NCBI GenBank assembly: GCA_001953115.1
Contig: LSSL01000097.1
Coordinates: 1-41,476, forward strand
Reading direction: 5' to 3'
Length of the DNA stretch: 41,476 nt
Source of the DNA: Smittium mucronatum
Taxonomy: Eukaryota > Kickxellomycota > Harpellomycetes > Harpellales > Legeriomycetaceae
Shown: piece by piece, positions 1-13,631 of the stretch
Layout: each line of letters begins with the position of its first letter
Position numbering within the stretch: the stretch's first letter is position 1
The notes under the pieces: model-generated
What the model saw: only the letters and a program-made list of their open reading frames with translations
Database searches by the model: none
What the model was told of the DNA's origin: nothing
Program-made: the position numbers and the translations under genes

Positions 1-251
<251 letters not shown>

Positions 252-1249
252 AAGCTTTTTAACTGGTTTAAAAGGATTACTTACTATGTATGTTAGTATT
301 GGTTGATTTCGCTTTTCTAATTGAAGTTTTTAAATCATTTAATTAAGTTTATTTTGTCTAAGAAGTTGTAATATGCATAAGATGCAGTGAGTTAATTTTT
401 ATCTTGATTTAATTTTTTGTGTAACTTTTATGTCTATTTATGTGAATTTATATAAAAAAATACATTACTATCTTCGAAACTTTTTCAATATATTTAATAA
501 AATCTAATAATTTTATTTTACCTAAATCATAAAATCTATGTCCTTAACATATTTGATTATTTTTATTGCATCGTATTATTGATATGGATATGATCCAAAA
601 CATCATATTAATTTTATAGTCCCACTTAAACTCAGATATCTTAATACATCATAAATTATAATATATATAGATAGCGTGTTATCTGATACTTTTTTTCATA
701 TTGTTTGCTCAATATTCTTGTATTGAAATATTTTCACCTATAAAATATCTCTTTTTACAGATATATTATAATAATTGAATCCGAAAATTTCGGTATATAA
801 GCTTTGACTTGATTATGCTAAAGTTTAATTCCCATGATGTTATTTATTTACACCTATTTTTTTTTTCAGATTTTCATGCATTAATTTTTAGATTTTATTG
901 ATTGAATTATTAGATTTGCACGAATATGTTAATTGTTTCAGTTTTATACAAAATTTTCAGATTTTTCCTAAAATTGCTGGTTTAGAAATGGCTTTTCAGA
1001 TTTTTAATGTCTAACTGTTTTTTTAGAATTATAATACGGAAAAAGAGCACAAAATTGATTATTAAGCCAAAAGTAAAAAATTTTATAAGAGAGAAATTAA
1101 ATACATTTTTTTAAGAAAGATTTTTTGTGATTCAGTTTATTGTTTGAATAATATTGTTTAAATATTTTAGTTTTTGGCACGAATATATACACCTTTTTCA
1201 CCAAAATTTACATTAATAGAGATAGAAATTTCAAAAATAATAATATTAA
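252..1249. other. AT-rich non-coding stretch
   Basis: No open frame worth calling. Three copies of a TTTTCAGATTTT-like word occur around 864, 955 and 992. They resemble pyrimidine-tract/AG splice acceptors, but no exon follows. Otherwise featureless. Confidence 0.6.
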
Positions 1250-1490
1250 TTGGGTATAATATACTGGATTCAAATATAGTGGAAATTGGTTTGTAAATAG
1301 TACATCCTAATTCGATTTAGTACATTTTAATCCAATGCTAGCGAAAATTGGTTATGAAATAGAGCAAAATAATTAGATGCAGTGAAAATTAATTAAAAAA
1401 TAGCAAAATATGCTGGTAAATTGTAAGTCTAATCGGCAAAAAGTGAGAAAAATTGGAATAATGTAAATTCTAATTCGAAAAAAATTATAT
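1250..1490. repeat. Degenerate tandem repeat, unit about 45-60 bp
   Basis: Four decayed units can be aligned by eye. Each contains a core like AGTGAAAATTGGTTA followed by AAATAG.A and a TCTAATTCG-like end. Their starts lie near 1267, 1310, 1371 and 1431. The third unit closely resembles the reverse complement of the patch at about 3170-3385, so this is a dispersed family and not just low complexity. No coding potential is seen. Confidence 0.45.
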
Positions 1491-1558
1491 GCTATAAAGT
1501 TTTTGAGATCTATCAATTAATTTCTTGAAAATCGTAGTGATAAAAAATAAGAATAAAT

Positions 1559-1561
<3 letters not shown>

Positions 1562-1589
<28 letters not shown>
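1562..1589. repeat. (AT)14 dinucleotide microsatellite
   Basis: An uninterrupted alternating AT tract of 28 bases in AT-rich non-coding DNA. Confidence 0.95.
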
Positions 1590-1590
<1 letters not shown>

Positions 1591-1592
<2 letters not shown>

Positions 1593-3165
1593 CTTTAATT
1601 ATTATTAGATTAATGCTTAAAACTACAAAATTGAATCCAATAAATATAAATTGAACTCAAAAATTATAAAGAAATAGTCATAAAATGATTTTATGAAATA
1701 GATATGATTTCACAAAGATTAGAAAGCATTTATTGGAAATAAAAAGAGATAATTATTTACCATGTTGTAATTTTGAAAAAGAATGTATAGGTTCTTTGAA
1801 TATCTCAACATAAAGAAATTATTGGAGCCATCAGAATTAAATATAATTCAAGAGGAACATAAATTATCACTAGTACGAATTTAGGTTGATATTGTAAAAT
1901 ATGAAACCGTTAAAACTTAAAAAAATTAAAATTAATAATAATACTGAACCCAATATTCGGGAACAGAAAATTTAATACAACTAATTCTGACCTTCTGTTT
2001 TTCGGATAGCATGCGCAGAATTACACCTATTTTTAAACTTTACTAAAATAATAACGGTTTCCAGATAATTATAATATCTTTAATGCTATTACAATTTCTA
2101 ATTTTAACTTTTTTTTCTAATAAATAAAGAAATACAAAACCTAAAAAAAAAATACATATAATGAACAAAAAAATTAAAAAAATAACATAAATTTTATAAA
2201 AAATTATGACTTAAAAGAAATCTAACTTTTCAGAATTATGTTAAGATATTAGCGTGTAGAGGAAACCTTTTGAATCTTTAAACTGAAGAGAAAAAAGATT
2301 CTTGAGCTAGGGACCCCTCCATATATATGAGAATCTTATATTACACGAAATATTTTTACATATTGAGAATTACTAGTTATTAGGGAATTTTTTTTCATAT
2401 CAATTTTACTGGCCAATTCGCATAATATAATTATCCAATGAATTTTCCAAATTAAATTTTTCATTTTTATTGAACAAAATAAAAATGATTTTTTATTTTT
2501 CTATTAACTTAAGTAGGAATTTGAATGGTGTTTAGAGCAAATAATTATTTTTTTTGAATAATTTTTATTTTTATTGGAAAAAAAATAATTTTTACAAATT
2601 TTTGCTAAAACAAAGTACACTATATAATTCATCTTCATTAAGAATCTGTTAAATAGAGCTATGGATCATTTTAATTTTTGAATACTATTATTGAATGATT
2701 TAGTATAATTTTCAAATTTTTGACTTATTTCAGAGATTTTCCTTGAGAGAATTCGCTTTCCTACTAATTTTTTACAAATTTTCTAATTTGGAAATATATC
2801 ATTAAAAAACATCAAAATTTTCGATTAAACTGACGTATATAATTAAAAAAAGACTCCATCTTTTTCAAAATGTTGAAATTTTATTTGATCTAGTATATTT
2901 TTTCCATTAATATTATTTTGATTATGATTATATTTTCCTATAGCGAATGGTTTACTTAATAAATTTTTTTTCCTCAAAATGAACTCTCATTAGCCTCCTT
3001 TAGTAATTTAAAAATTATTATTTTTACTGCAACTACTTTCAACGAGTAAAAAACGTATAATTATATACCAAAAATTTTACTAAAAAGGAAATATGTAGCT
3101 CTTGGATTAAAACTTCTGTACGCCAAAAAATTTCTATATAAATCTTTCAGAATTATAATTTAAAA
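1591..3165. other. AT-rich non-coding stretch
   Basis: No gene, RNA or repeat family is recognised. The only compositional bump is GAGCTAGGGACCCCTCC near 2303-2319, too short to interpret. Confidence 0.6.
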
Positions 3166-3390
3166 TTTAACGATTAGAATTTACCATTTAAAACCGTTTT
3201 TAATTTTTTTTATCGACAAAATTTATTATATTTAAATTAATTGACATTGCATCCAATTATAAATTATTATTTTCAATTCGATTTTCACTATTTTTGAATT
3301 AATTTTCACTAAATCTAATTATAAATTACCATTTTTTAAAAAAAATAATTCACTATTTTTGAAATCGATAGTGAAAAGGTGAATTGAAGA
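3166..3390. repeat. Degenerate tandem repeat, inverted relative to the 1.25-1.49 kb patch
   Basis: Read on the minus strand, this patch contains the core AGTGAAAATTAATTCAAAAA plus flanking TATAATTAGAT / TATAATTGGATGCA words, which match units at 1250-1490. At least two to three decayed units are visible. Its right edge also contains a small hairpin: TTCACTAT at 3349-3356 pairs with ATAGTGAA at 3368-3375. No coding potential is seen. Confidence 0.45.
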
Positions 3391-6300
3391 ATTTTTGGAA
3401 TTTAATTCATTTAATTTTGAATATTTCCCAAAAAATTGGTATTATTTTAGCAGTAAAATTAGAAAAAAAACCTTATTTTTAAAGAAGCAGCAATTAAATC
3501 AAACATTGCAACATAATTAAAATTTCCCAAACAAATATGCCCAGAAAAAGTTGAAAATCTTCTGGTTTTTTTTTTAATATTGAATTTTAAATTTTGAATT
3601 ATTGGAAGATTTATCAATTATTGATTTATATGAATGAATAGAATTTAAAAATTCAAAATATAAATAAATTATAAATATCCCAAATAGAAAAAATTGAGGT
3701 ATAATCCATCCTTGTTTTTCTACAGAAAACTATAAAATATTTTATAGAAAAAATATTAATAGAAATAAAGCTATAATTATAGATTTGAAAATTAATTTCA
3801 AAAGTATTAGACTAAAATAAAAATTATTGCACCGATAAAAAATATATATATTATTTCAACTCTATCTTTAGTTAATAAATATTTATTTTATTTTTTTCAG
3901 CAAGCTGTTATTTTTTATTTCACCAGCTTTTTGGTAAATTTTCATAAAAATAAATACTAACAGCAGGTGTACTACAGTTTGAAAATTTCATGTGATTTAA
4001 TATTTAAGTTTTTAAAAGCTTTATAAAATAAAAAAATTATAATTTTGGAGATTAGATTTGTCTTATTGTAAACTTGTGTGTGTGAATAAATATAAATTTC
4101 AATTTTAGACTATTTGTAAATATGTTTAGTATATAAAAGACATAAGTATAAAAATTTTCTGTTAGAAAAACTTAAAATATCTCTACAAGTAGAAAAAAAA
4201 AAGTTTCAATATGTTTCGTATGGTTTAAAAACCCTTAGAAATTGACCTTAAATATACATAATTTTTTTCTTTATTAAGAATTTTTATTTTTAATGAATCT
4301 ATAAATGAATAAAAATAATTTCAAGAGCTTTTTTTCTAATTTACTCGCAAAATATTTAATTAAATAGGAACTTAGTATAATTTTAACCTAGATTCTTTTT
4401 TCTTTTTTTCTTTTCAAAAAAAGAACATTCACATTTGAAGTTCCAACTTTAATTGAAAAATAAGCAGGATTTGAGTATATACATCGATATTTCAATTTTT
4501 AAATCAAATCAATAGAAGCCCTCTAGCTTTTTTTTCTTATTAGATTAATTTTTGAATTCTATAGTGCTAATATTTTTTTTTCTGAAGAAACATAGAAAAT
4601 AGTTCTAAATAATTTGTTTTCGTGGAAAATTAAGTATTTAATTATTTGATTTCGTGTAAAATAAATTAGCTTAATACACCCCATAGGTTTTTTTGGTTGA
4701 CAAATACTTAATTTTTTGAAAAAAAAGTTCATAATAATCGAGAATAATTTTTTTTGATATTAAATTATAGGTTTAAAAAATTGTAATTTAATTTTTAAAA
4801 TGTTATAAAATCAATTTTTTAGCATTCTTCTTATCAAAAAAAAATTGGAGTTTTTTTATCATAAATTTATTTATAATAATATTAAAAATGTTTAATTTCT
4901 AAAAAAAAAGAACTGAAAATTAAAATTTCATAGAGCTATTTTAAATTAAATTACTATGCTCCGTTTTTTTTTAGAACGGCTGCTTTTCCGAAAGAAATAG
5001 TGCGTGATATTTTTTAATTTTTAAATAGTAACAATTTTCATATAAATATATTTAATTCTAATTTTTTTTTATAGCATAGATTTTAACAAATCTATTTCTA
5101 AAAATATTACTGAAACGGATTGCTTAATATAGGGGAAAAGCACGCTTTATTTTTTTATATAAGCATCTTTTTTGAAAAATTCATTTTGATAATTATTAAT
5201 ATAATAATTAATAAATATCCATAAAAAATATTATTTTAATATGTTATATATGAGAATATTATTTAATATTAACCTTAAATTTTTGTAAAAAAATTTTATT
5301 TCATCACTTTTCGTAGAATTTAATGCTTTACACTGGTCTGAATATTCAAGTTAAATATGAAAATTATCATCTTATAGATTCATATATAAGATAAAGTTTA
5401 ATTTTTTTTCTGGGTATAAAAATTTTTTATAAAGTTAAAAAATTATAGAATTTTTTCAAATAATTCATTATTTCATTTTTTAACTCTTTTATTATTTATG
5501 CTAATTCGGATTTTTTACAAGACGTTTTGATATTAATTTTTGTTATAAAATAAATATAAATTAGAAAAAACGTTGGGGTTTGTTTGTATTCGTCTTTTTT
5601 AGAACCTTACCTGAAGTTTGCGCTCTAAATTTAAGAAAAAAACATTCTATTATTAATACAGGTTCTTAAATTAGTTTTATGTCCTAATAAATAAAAATAC
5701 CTTATTTTAAGATATTTATAAATTGAAATTTTAATTTAAATCTGAATGTTTAATTTAAATCAAAATTATTTTATTTGATTGATTTTATTAAATTTTTGTA
5801 TAATTTTGTATTTGTTATATCTAAAAAAAAACTTTTTTGTTAAGGTTACTAATAAAATCTTACTAGGTTTCGTATATAAATGGTTTGAAAAGATAAAAAT
5901 TACACTCGATTTTCCTCTAATATTTTTTTCATGTTTTATTTTTATTTTTTTTAAAAGGTTTGTAAGATTTCGGATAATATTTAGATTACATGTGCAAATT
6001 ATGAGAAAAAATAAATTTAAATATCTTATTTTTAACTATACCTTTTCCCTACCAAATTTTTAAAATGTCTGTTGAATTTAAAAATAGTAAAAGCTAATTC
6101 GTAAAAGTATTTATAATTAAGAATTAAATAAAAGTAAATATGAATTCAAAGTAAAAGTGATTTGTCGATTTGAATCCATTTAAAGATAAAAATAATCTAT
6201 ACGTGTAAAATACAACAAATTACAATAAATCAAATTTGAATTGATAAAAACTATACATGAATTAAAAAAAAATCAAATTGAAATATTATTAAGTTCAAAA

Positions 6301-9203
6301 AGCCAAATAATTAAACTGAATTGCGTCCAAAAGAATGGACTGAATTTATGTTAAAGCTTTGGAATATTTAAATTGTACCAGTTTTGTATTTTTAATTAAT
6401 TCTTTCTCGATATTTCTGGTTGCCCATTCCACTTTATTACAATCAGGATTTGGATCTCAATCTTTGACAAATATAATATTACTTAAAAAACTTCTCTTGA
6501 TTTCAGGTTTTATAACGTATCACATTTTTTCAATTGAATTCTGCATCGAAGAATAAGGTCTAAGATAGTTAAGTTTTAACCAGAAAAATTAGTTGAAAGT
6601 TCGTCTGTTTTAAGAAATAACTTACATTGATGATAATTATCACTATACTTCATTGTAATACACCCAGTGAAATTTTCTTCCATAATATTACATCTACTCA
6701 AAGGTTGCATTCATCTAATTTTTAAAAATTTCTTTTAGTTTTAAAGTTTTCAATGTCCAATGTGCCAATCATGCAATTATATATTACATTAGTGCCTCTG
6801 GTTTTCAGAAGTTTTTTTTTTATCGTGAATTTTTTTTTTCTATATTTCTGGGCCTCATAACTAAAAGATTCAAGTTGCTATCATCAGTTAAAATAAAAAT
6901 CTTCCCTTAAACTAATAATTCTGGAAGTTTAGATATGTAGCTTTTAGTTTTTTATTTTATAGTCAATTCAGTTGATCTTTATTGGTTTGATGAGAGTATT
7001 TTTTGTAGTCAAGGTCCTGTGGTTTAAATATTATTTATTTTTAGAAATAAAATAGAAGTTATTTCTGTAAATAAATAAAGTTTAAAAGCTCTATAGATTG
7101 TAAAGAGGAATTCCACCGGTTTTATTTACTTAAGAATATATTTAAGCTTAATTAAGTTTATTTTTAACCAGCTATGCTTTCTACTCTGGTGTATGGATAA
7201 ATCTTTAAAGATTTTACCCAAAAGTAGGCTGTAGATAAAGGCACGTTGTTTTCAGAAATAAAGATAAAAAAATAACCTCCATTTTTTATATAATTGATTT
7301 TTTAATTTTTAAAAGAATGAGTATTTCTTTTGCATTTACCTCTGGAATTGGAAATATAAACCTCGAATTTTTATTTTAATTGTGTATTTTTTATTTTAAA
7401 TATGACTAAAAAATACAATAAAATATAGAAAAAAATTAAGATTTTCTCAAATTATTTTATCATATAATTTTAACCATTGAATAAGTTTTTTCATACACAG
7501 AAAAGATGTTATAAATATCAATTTTTTGTATTTTAAATTGTATTTTACCTAATGAAATATGTATTTAAAGTTAGAATTTCCAAAAAAAATTTAACACTTT
7601 TTTAATTCATTATTAAGATAAAATGAAACTTTATCAATAAATATTTCGTATTTTTCCTAAAAAAATCGTTTTATTATTTTTCCAAAATTTCTTGTTAATT
7701 TATATATTTATTTTTCAATATTTTGTGTTATGTAACTGTTTTTACTCAATCAGTATAATTTCTGAGGCTTCAGATTTCCTTTATTTGTAACTGGTTGAAA
7801 TTATTATAAACAATTTTTTTCTATTTTAATTGAATTTAGGTCGACAAATTAGCTATAATTTTTTTTATAATCAATTTTAATTTTATTTTAGTTGATAATA
7901 CTTCCTTGAATTATCTATTATTTTTTTAAAAATCATCTATGAATTTTATGAATTCGGTCGGTAAAAGGTGCAAATGATCGTTAAACATTTTTAATATTAT
8001 TTACAGGATAAAAATTTTGGATAACCGTTTTAAATCCGCTAATAGGGTATAATTTTTTTTATTAAATATGGTTTCGATTTATTTACAGATAAATAACCGA
8101 TCACATAATTGTAAAATAAATCATCATATTACAAAAAATCTATTTTTTATTTTATTAATATTATTTTTATCCTTATATTATATATTGTTATTAATCTCAT
8201 TTTAAAAGATGATTTTTTTAATTCCTAAAACCATGCATAAAATTTACTGCCAGAAGAGAAACATAGAGGGAAAATGTGATTTTAATTTAATAACAGTAAT
8301 AATTCACCCTATTTCCATAAAATAGTGATTTTATTTCATATAATTCATAAATTGGGGTTTAGATTGCTAAAATAAAAGTTAAGTGGGTTTTATGAAGTAT
8401 ATAAAATAAGTAATTTTTTTATAATAACTTTTGAAATCCATTAAACCAACTCTCAACATATAGATGTGTCGTTTTACATGATTTTACTAGTTCTATGATT
8501 ATAATAAATTTATTCAATTTTTTAAAGTAGCTGATTAAAAATTTTATGACCAAATAATTATAAGCTCTTAATCCACAAAACTTTTACAAAATTTTTTATC
8601 ATAATTTAAAGTTATTCAACCTCAATGAAAAATTCTAGTAGTATAAATATCCATTTAAAGATGCATTATTGTTATTTTAATGTATTATTTTCAATTTAAA
8701 TATTCCTAAAGTGAACTAATTATTTTTATATATTATTATTTACATAAAAATTTATATTTATAAAAGTTTAAAATAAAAGTCATATGTCGCTGTGGTTTTA
8801 CCCAATCTAGCTGAAACTAACTTTATCCTGTTTAAATAACGTGTTTTAGGATTATTTCTTTAAAGTGTTATTTTGTGTCTATAAAGCTTTTCAGATATTT
8901 TTTATTATGTTAAGAGTGATTATATTAATTAATTTATCTAAATATAAAAATTTAATGTTATATGAAAAAAAGGTATTTTGAATTTCTTTTATAGCATGTT
9001 TCAACTTTGGAGCATAGAAAAATTCAATATGATAATGTTGTAAAATGTATTTAATGTAAGATAAAGATAAAACAAATCCTTATTTTATACCCCTTTATAA
9101 AAAAAACTCTTTATATAAAGAAAATTTGTTAGATCTTTTTTCCAAAAATGAAAAAACTAAATAGATTATCTAAAAAAATGATTTCGCTAATGATTTATTA
9201 TAG
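3391..9203. other. AT-rich non-coding desert
   Basis: No supported gene. The longest open runs are a 94-codon frame at 5779-6063 (+) and a 65-codon frame at 6359-6556 (+). Both begin at TTG rather than ATG, are dominated by Phe, Ile, Lys, Asn and Leu, and match no family I know. Runs of this size are expected by chance at this composition. No RNA gene or transposon end was recognised. Confidence 0.55.
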
Positions 9204-9219
9204 TCGTAAATCTACGACA
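9204..9219. other. Small perfect hairpin
   Basis: GTCGTA at 9204-9209 pairs with TACGAC at 9214-9219 around a four-base loop AATC. It is G+C-richer than its setting, but isolated and of no known role. Confidence 0.6.
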
Positions 9220-12200
9220 TGTATATAGGGAAATTTTTTGTAATTCTCAAATCAAGGTAAAAAATATTTAAGCTAATGGGGATTTTTATACATTCATTAA
9301 ATTTAAATTCAAAAAAAATATGTTTTTCTATTATAAAGTTTTCATTTAGAAAAGAAATAAAAAAAAGAGAGATTATTTCAAGTTGAAAATTAATCTAATA
9401 TAACTTGAAAGTAATAATTTTTTTTATAAATAGTCTTTTTAAACATTTTTCAAGATGAAGGATCATATATATTATACTTCTTAAAATTTAATTTTGAGAA
9501 AATAATTAGCTAGATGGAACGAGTCTATATTTAATATTCAATTATTTTGTTAAATAGTAAAAATTGTTTAAAATTATAATAATTTTGTTTATAATATATT
9601 TCTTTGCAGAGTCCTGTGATAAGATTAATATCGTATAATGGGTAAATGAGACAATTTTACACTATGAATATATATAATTTAAATATTTTTCTTTTTTTAT
9701 TCGAATCAAAAGGTTTTTATTGTGACAGAAAATAATATAAAGAAGTTTAATGTTTATTTTCTAATACCGCTTATATAATTCATAAAGCCTGAGAATCGAG
9801 AATAATAGAAAGCAAAAGGGCTGAAACATGGTCAATTTATTTTATATAAAATTTTATTATTCTAATTTTTAAACTATATATTACCCATAAAGACAAATTT
9901 TTATATTAATAACTAAATAGTGCAAAGCTGAATAATAGTTTGCTACAGTTAAAACTATTTAAATTCTCTGGTGAGCAAGTTGGATATTTAGAATGTAATA
10001 GCTCGCGAGAAATAATTAAATTATGGATAGAAAAAGAGAATTTAAATCACTATTTTAATGATAATATCTTTTTTTATAATTATTTTGTTAATAAGTTCAT
10101 ATTTACAATGCGCTTCTGAATTCTCTTAGTTTTTATAGCAATTATATCGAATAATTTTTTTTTTGGTAAAATAAATTATTTATAACACGAGAAAATTAAA
10201 AAAAATATAAATTACTAAAACTTCATCAAAGCAAAAAAGTTTTCTAATCAATCAGAAATTTCGATTTAGCTTCTCAAAATTTATTTTATCGTAATGAGTA
10301 AATGTAAAGAGAAAGACTCCATTTAAAATATCATATTCTTGCATGTTTTAAAAACAAGTATAAATAGTAAAAGGCTGCAAAAATTGTCTAAGATCTGATC
10401 ATTCGTTTTATAATCTACAAATAATTTACTGATCATAAAAATCAGGCTAACCTCCAAATAATTGAGTGTTTTAGAAAAAATCTGACCTACAATATCCATT
10501 TTCAAAAAAACCTATTCTCTAATTTTGTTTTTTATTACATTGAATAAAAAGATAATTGATAAAAATATCTATTTAACAGATAAAAAATATCACACGAACT
10601 TTTTTTAAAAGTAGATTCGATTATTTCGCCAAAAAAAAAATTTTTTTTTGAGTTTTACTTTAAAATATAACCACTTAATATATTAATATTAGGTATTACC
10701 TCCAAAAAGTTTAACCCTTTTAATCTACTAATGCTTACCTGAAATTAAATAGTTAACCAGTAATGCTAAATCTATTAAAAAATAATAAAAAATTCTATTT
10801 ATTTGATAATAATCAATCTGTGAAAAAATATTATTTAAAGCAACCTGAGCTCTCAAAACATAATTTTTTTGGAGGTTATGAGTTCTAAAAATGATACAGA
10901 CTTTTTTTGTTTGAAATATCAGTTTAAATTCACCATTTTTTTTAAATACAAAAACTTTATAAATATGCTAGATTGTGGCTTTTAAACACGAAAACAATGG
11001 TAACATGGAAAAATGAAACGAATTTACTCTAAGATTTACGTAAATCATTGAAATTAGGTATATTACTTAATCAAAAAAATATTGACAGCTTTAAGAAAAA
11101 CGTAAGGCTTTATAACCAAAACGATTTTATAAAGCGTTATCACGGCTCCTAATCACATTTAGATTCATGAACATAATAAAACCAAAAGATTAATAAGCCT
11201 AAAAAAAAAAAGCTCTTTATAAAAGTAGATTTTAGACATATATTAAATTTAATCTACAATAAAGGTCTTTCTGTTGAAATATAAAATATAATCTGCTAAG
11301 AGTATCATGAAAAAAAAAATTATAAACATAAAAACAGAAAATCTTGAGAGTGAATTTAAAAATAAACTAACATAATATAAGATATAATCTATAACCTATA
11401 TTTATCAGGATATTTGATGGACCCTGGAGATATATAACTTTTAATCAAATAAAAAAAATGCTTCAGGGGCTTTAAATAACATCCAATTGCACATAATTTT
11501 TATTTTGGATCGAATTTAAATCGATGGAGAAGATATCATCTAATTACCTTGGGTGGAAGAGATAGTAAACTGTAATTTTTTCAAATAACAAAATCAGTGG
11601 TTGGCAAAGAAAAATAAAACGGCAATTTTTAGATTTCGATAAAATTTTTATAAGGTTAAATGAAAGGGGTTAGAATTATTTTTTTTTTTTTTTGCTAGCT
11701 TCGCACTACAGATATAAATGAGTTTGGAACCACCTCAGATGATTTTTTTAAGGTAAATTTTTGGCACTATGTGCCTAAACTCATAAAAGAACTTGATGAA
11801 AATAAATGATTTAGAATTAAGGATTTAATATATGGCGAAAACTGCAAGATTCGAATTTTTGCGAGCCAAGAAATACTTTAAATAGCAATTTTTTTTTTTA
11901 CATAAGTGAAAGAATTTCAATTTTATCGAGGATATAATTCAAAAAATAAATAAATAACTTTTTGAGAAAATCTAAACTGGCTAGAAGGGAGATTTATTTA
12001 AATTCATTTCAAAAATAATGTCCAAGAAAGATTTATCAGGACGGTATAAGAAAAGTTTTTAAGTTAAAAGTCCCCTAACATAATAAATTTTCTAGATTTT
12101 TCTTTAAGAATAAAAGATGATTCCATTAAATCTTATGCTCCAATTTTTTTGTTATATGGTTATTAATGAAATAATGGGATCATTAAATAAACTTTTCCCT

Positions 12201-13600
12201 ATAAAAATTTTACAGATAATTTCAAATTATATGTATTTTGTGCTTCTGAAATTATTTTAATTAATGCAGAGTTAATATCAATTTATAGAAATTTCAGCTA
12301 AATCGATTTTAAAAATTTCAACTATATAAATAATTTTATTGAAAAAAAATGTTTTCATATTTTCATAAGAAAAAATATATTGAAACACGGACAGATATTC
12401 AGTACTTTTTTAGGTAATTTTTTTCTAAAAATAATGCCCTAACTTTTATTAATTTCTATTATAAATTAATATAACCTATGGCTATTGATATAGCACTTAT
12501 CTCCAAAAAAAGTGATCATAGGTAGATCATTATAACTAAAAAGTTTTCAAGCTTTTAATTAATTATTTTTTAACAAAAAAAACCACTTATTATTATCTTA
12601 TAGATACATACTTCTTTTACAAAATACAGTATACGCTAATTATCAAAATAAAAAATACTATTATTTAAAAAAAACCCTCAGTAATTTCTAAAATATTTTT
12701 TTCTGTAGCATTTATTTAAGGAGAAAAAATTAAGCTTTTTTATAAATAAGAGAATAAAAATAGAAAAAATTGGTATCCTAAATAATCATAGCGTTAAAAT
12801 CACCTTATAAATCATGCTTCGATGTATTATTTGATATCTGGACATCCGTTACTATCGTTTATTTTCAAAACTGGAAATCTTGAAATAAAGATTTTAAGTC
12901 GTTCTCATGATCTATTATTTATATATATAAGTTCATCGAGCTTAAAATTGGCTTAATATAAGCAAAAAAAGTAAAAAAAAACAGATAATAAAACGTTAAA
13001 AAGACGTACTTTTCTTAGTTGATGAAACTATGTTATTTTCTATAAATATTTATTCGGTGATTATATAATAGCAATTATACATACTTGCATACGAAATTAT
13101 TGAAATTAATTAAATCATCTGTAAAGATAACATTTTAATAAATTTTATTGGTTTTAAATAGAAAATGATATTTTTTCTTGTGTGCTTTTGAAAAAAACCT
13201 ATTTTTCTAATTCCGATTTCTACAAAAAATTCCTTCACAACTTATTTAATATAATGGTATATGTTAAGATTTTTATTTTGGCAACACTATTTCCTTCTAA
13301 TAATCAATTGGTCAATCTAATAAACAAATCAAAATACTAGATTTGTCAGTTTATTTTCAAAATATTCATTTTACCCAGTATGAAACTCAAATTTATCAGA
13401 TTAATGAAATATAAGTCATATTATTTCGAGAGAAGTCTAATTTTTTAAATAAATGCAGATTTTTACTTACTAGCCTTAAAAACACGATATATTAATTTAT
13501 TATTTGCCTAATGTTTGATATAATATATTTATTCCGAAATAAATTTGACCCGCTTAAACGCAGAATTACTTTTATAGGAATCTATCAGTCATCAATTAGT
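9220..13600. other. AT-rich non-coding desert
   Basis: No supported gene. A 68-codon stop-free run at 9913-10119 (+) has a protein-like composition but no early ATG and no recognisable family. A 60-codon run on the minus strand at 10323-10505 is similar in quality. Both are treated as chance. Confidence 0.55.
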
Positions 13601-13601
13601 A

Positions 13602-13631
13602 TAATTTGATTAGAAAAAACTAATCAAATTA
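13602..13631. other. 12-bp perfect inverted repeat (hairpin)
   Basis: TAATTTGATTAG at 13602-13613 pairs perfectly with CTAATCAAATTA at 13620-13631 around a six-A loop. There is no T-run downstream consistent with a terminator and no adjoining gene. It could be a decayed palindromic insertion or simple slippage-derived structure. Confidence 0.75.

Noticed and set aside
5779..6063. 94-codon open frame (+)
   Set aside because: Starts at TTG, low-complexity Phe/Ile/Lys/Leu composition, no family resemblance, and a length expected by chance.
9913..10119. 68-codon stop-free run (+) with fairly protein-like composition
   Set aside because: No ATG until the last three codons and no recognisable domain. 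Several such runs are expected by chance at this A+T content.
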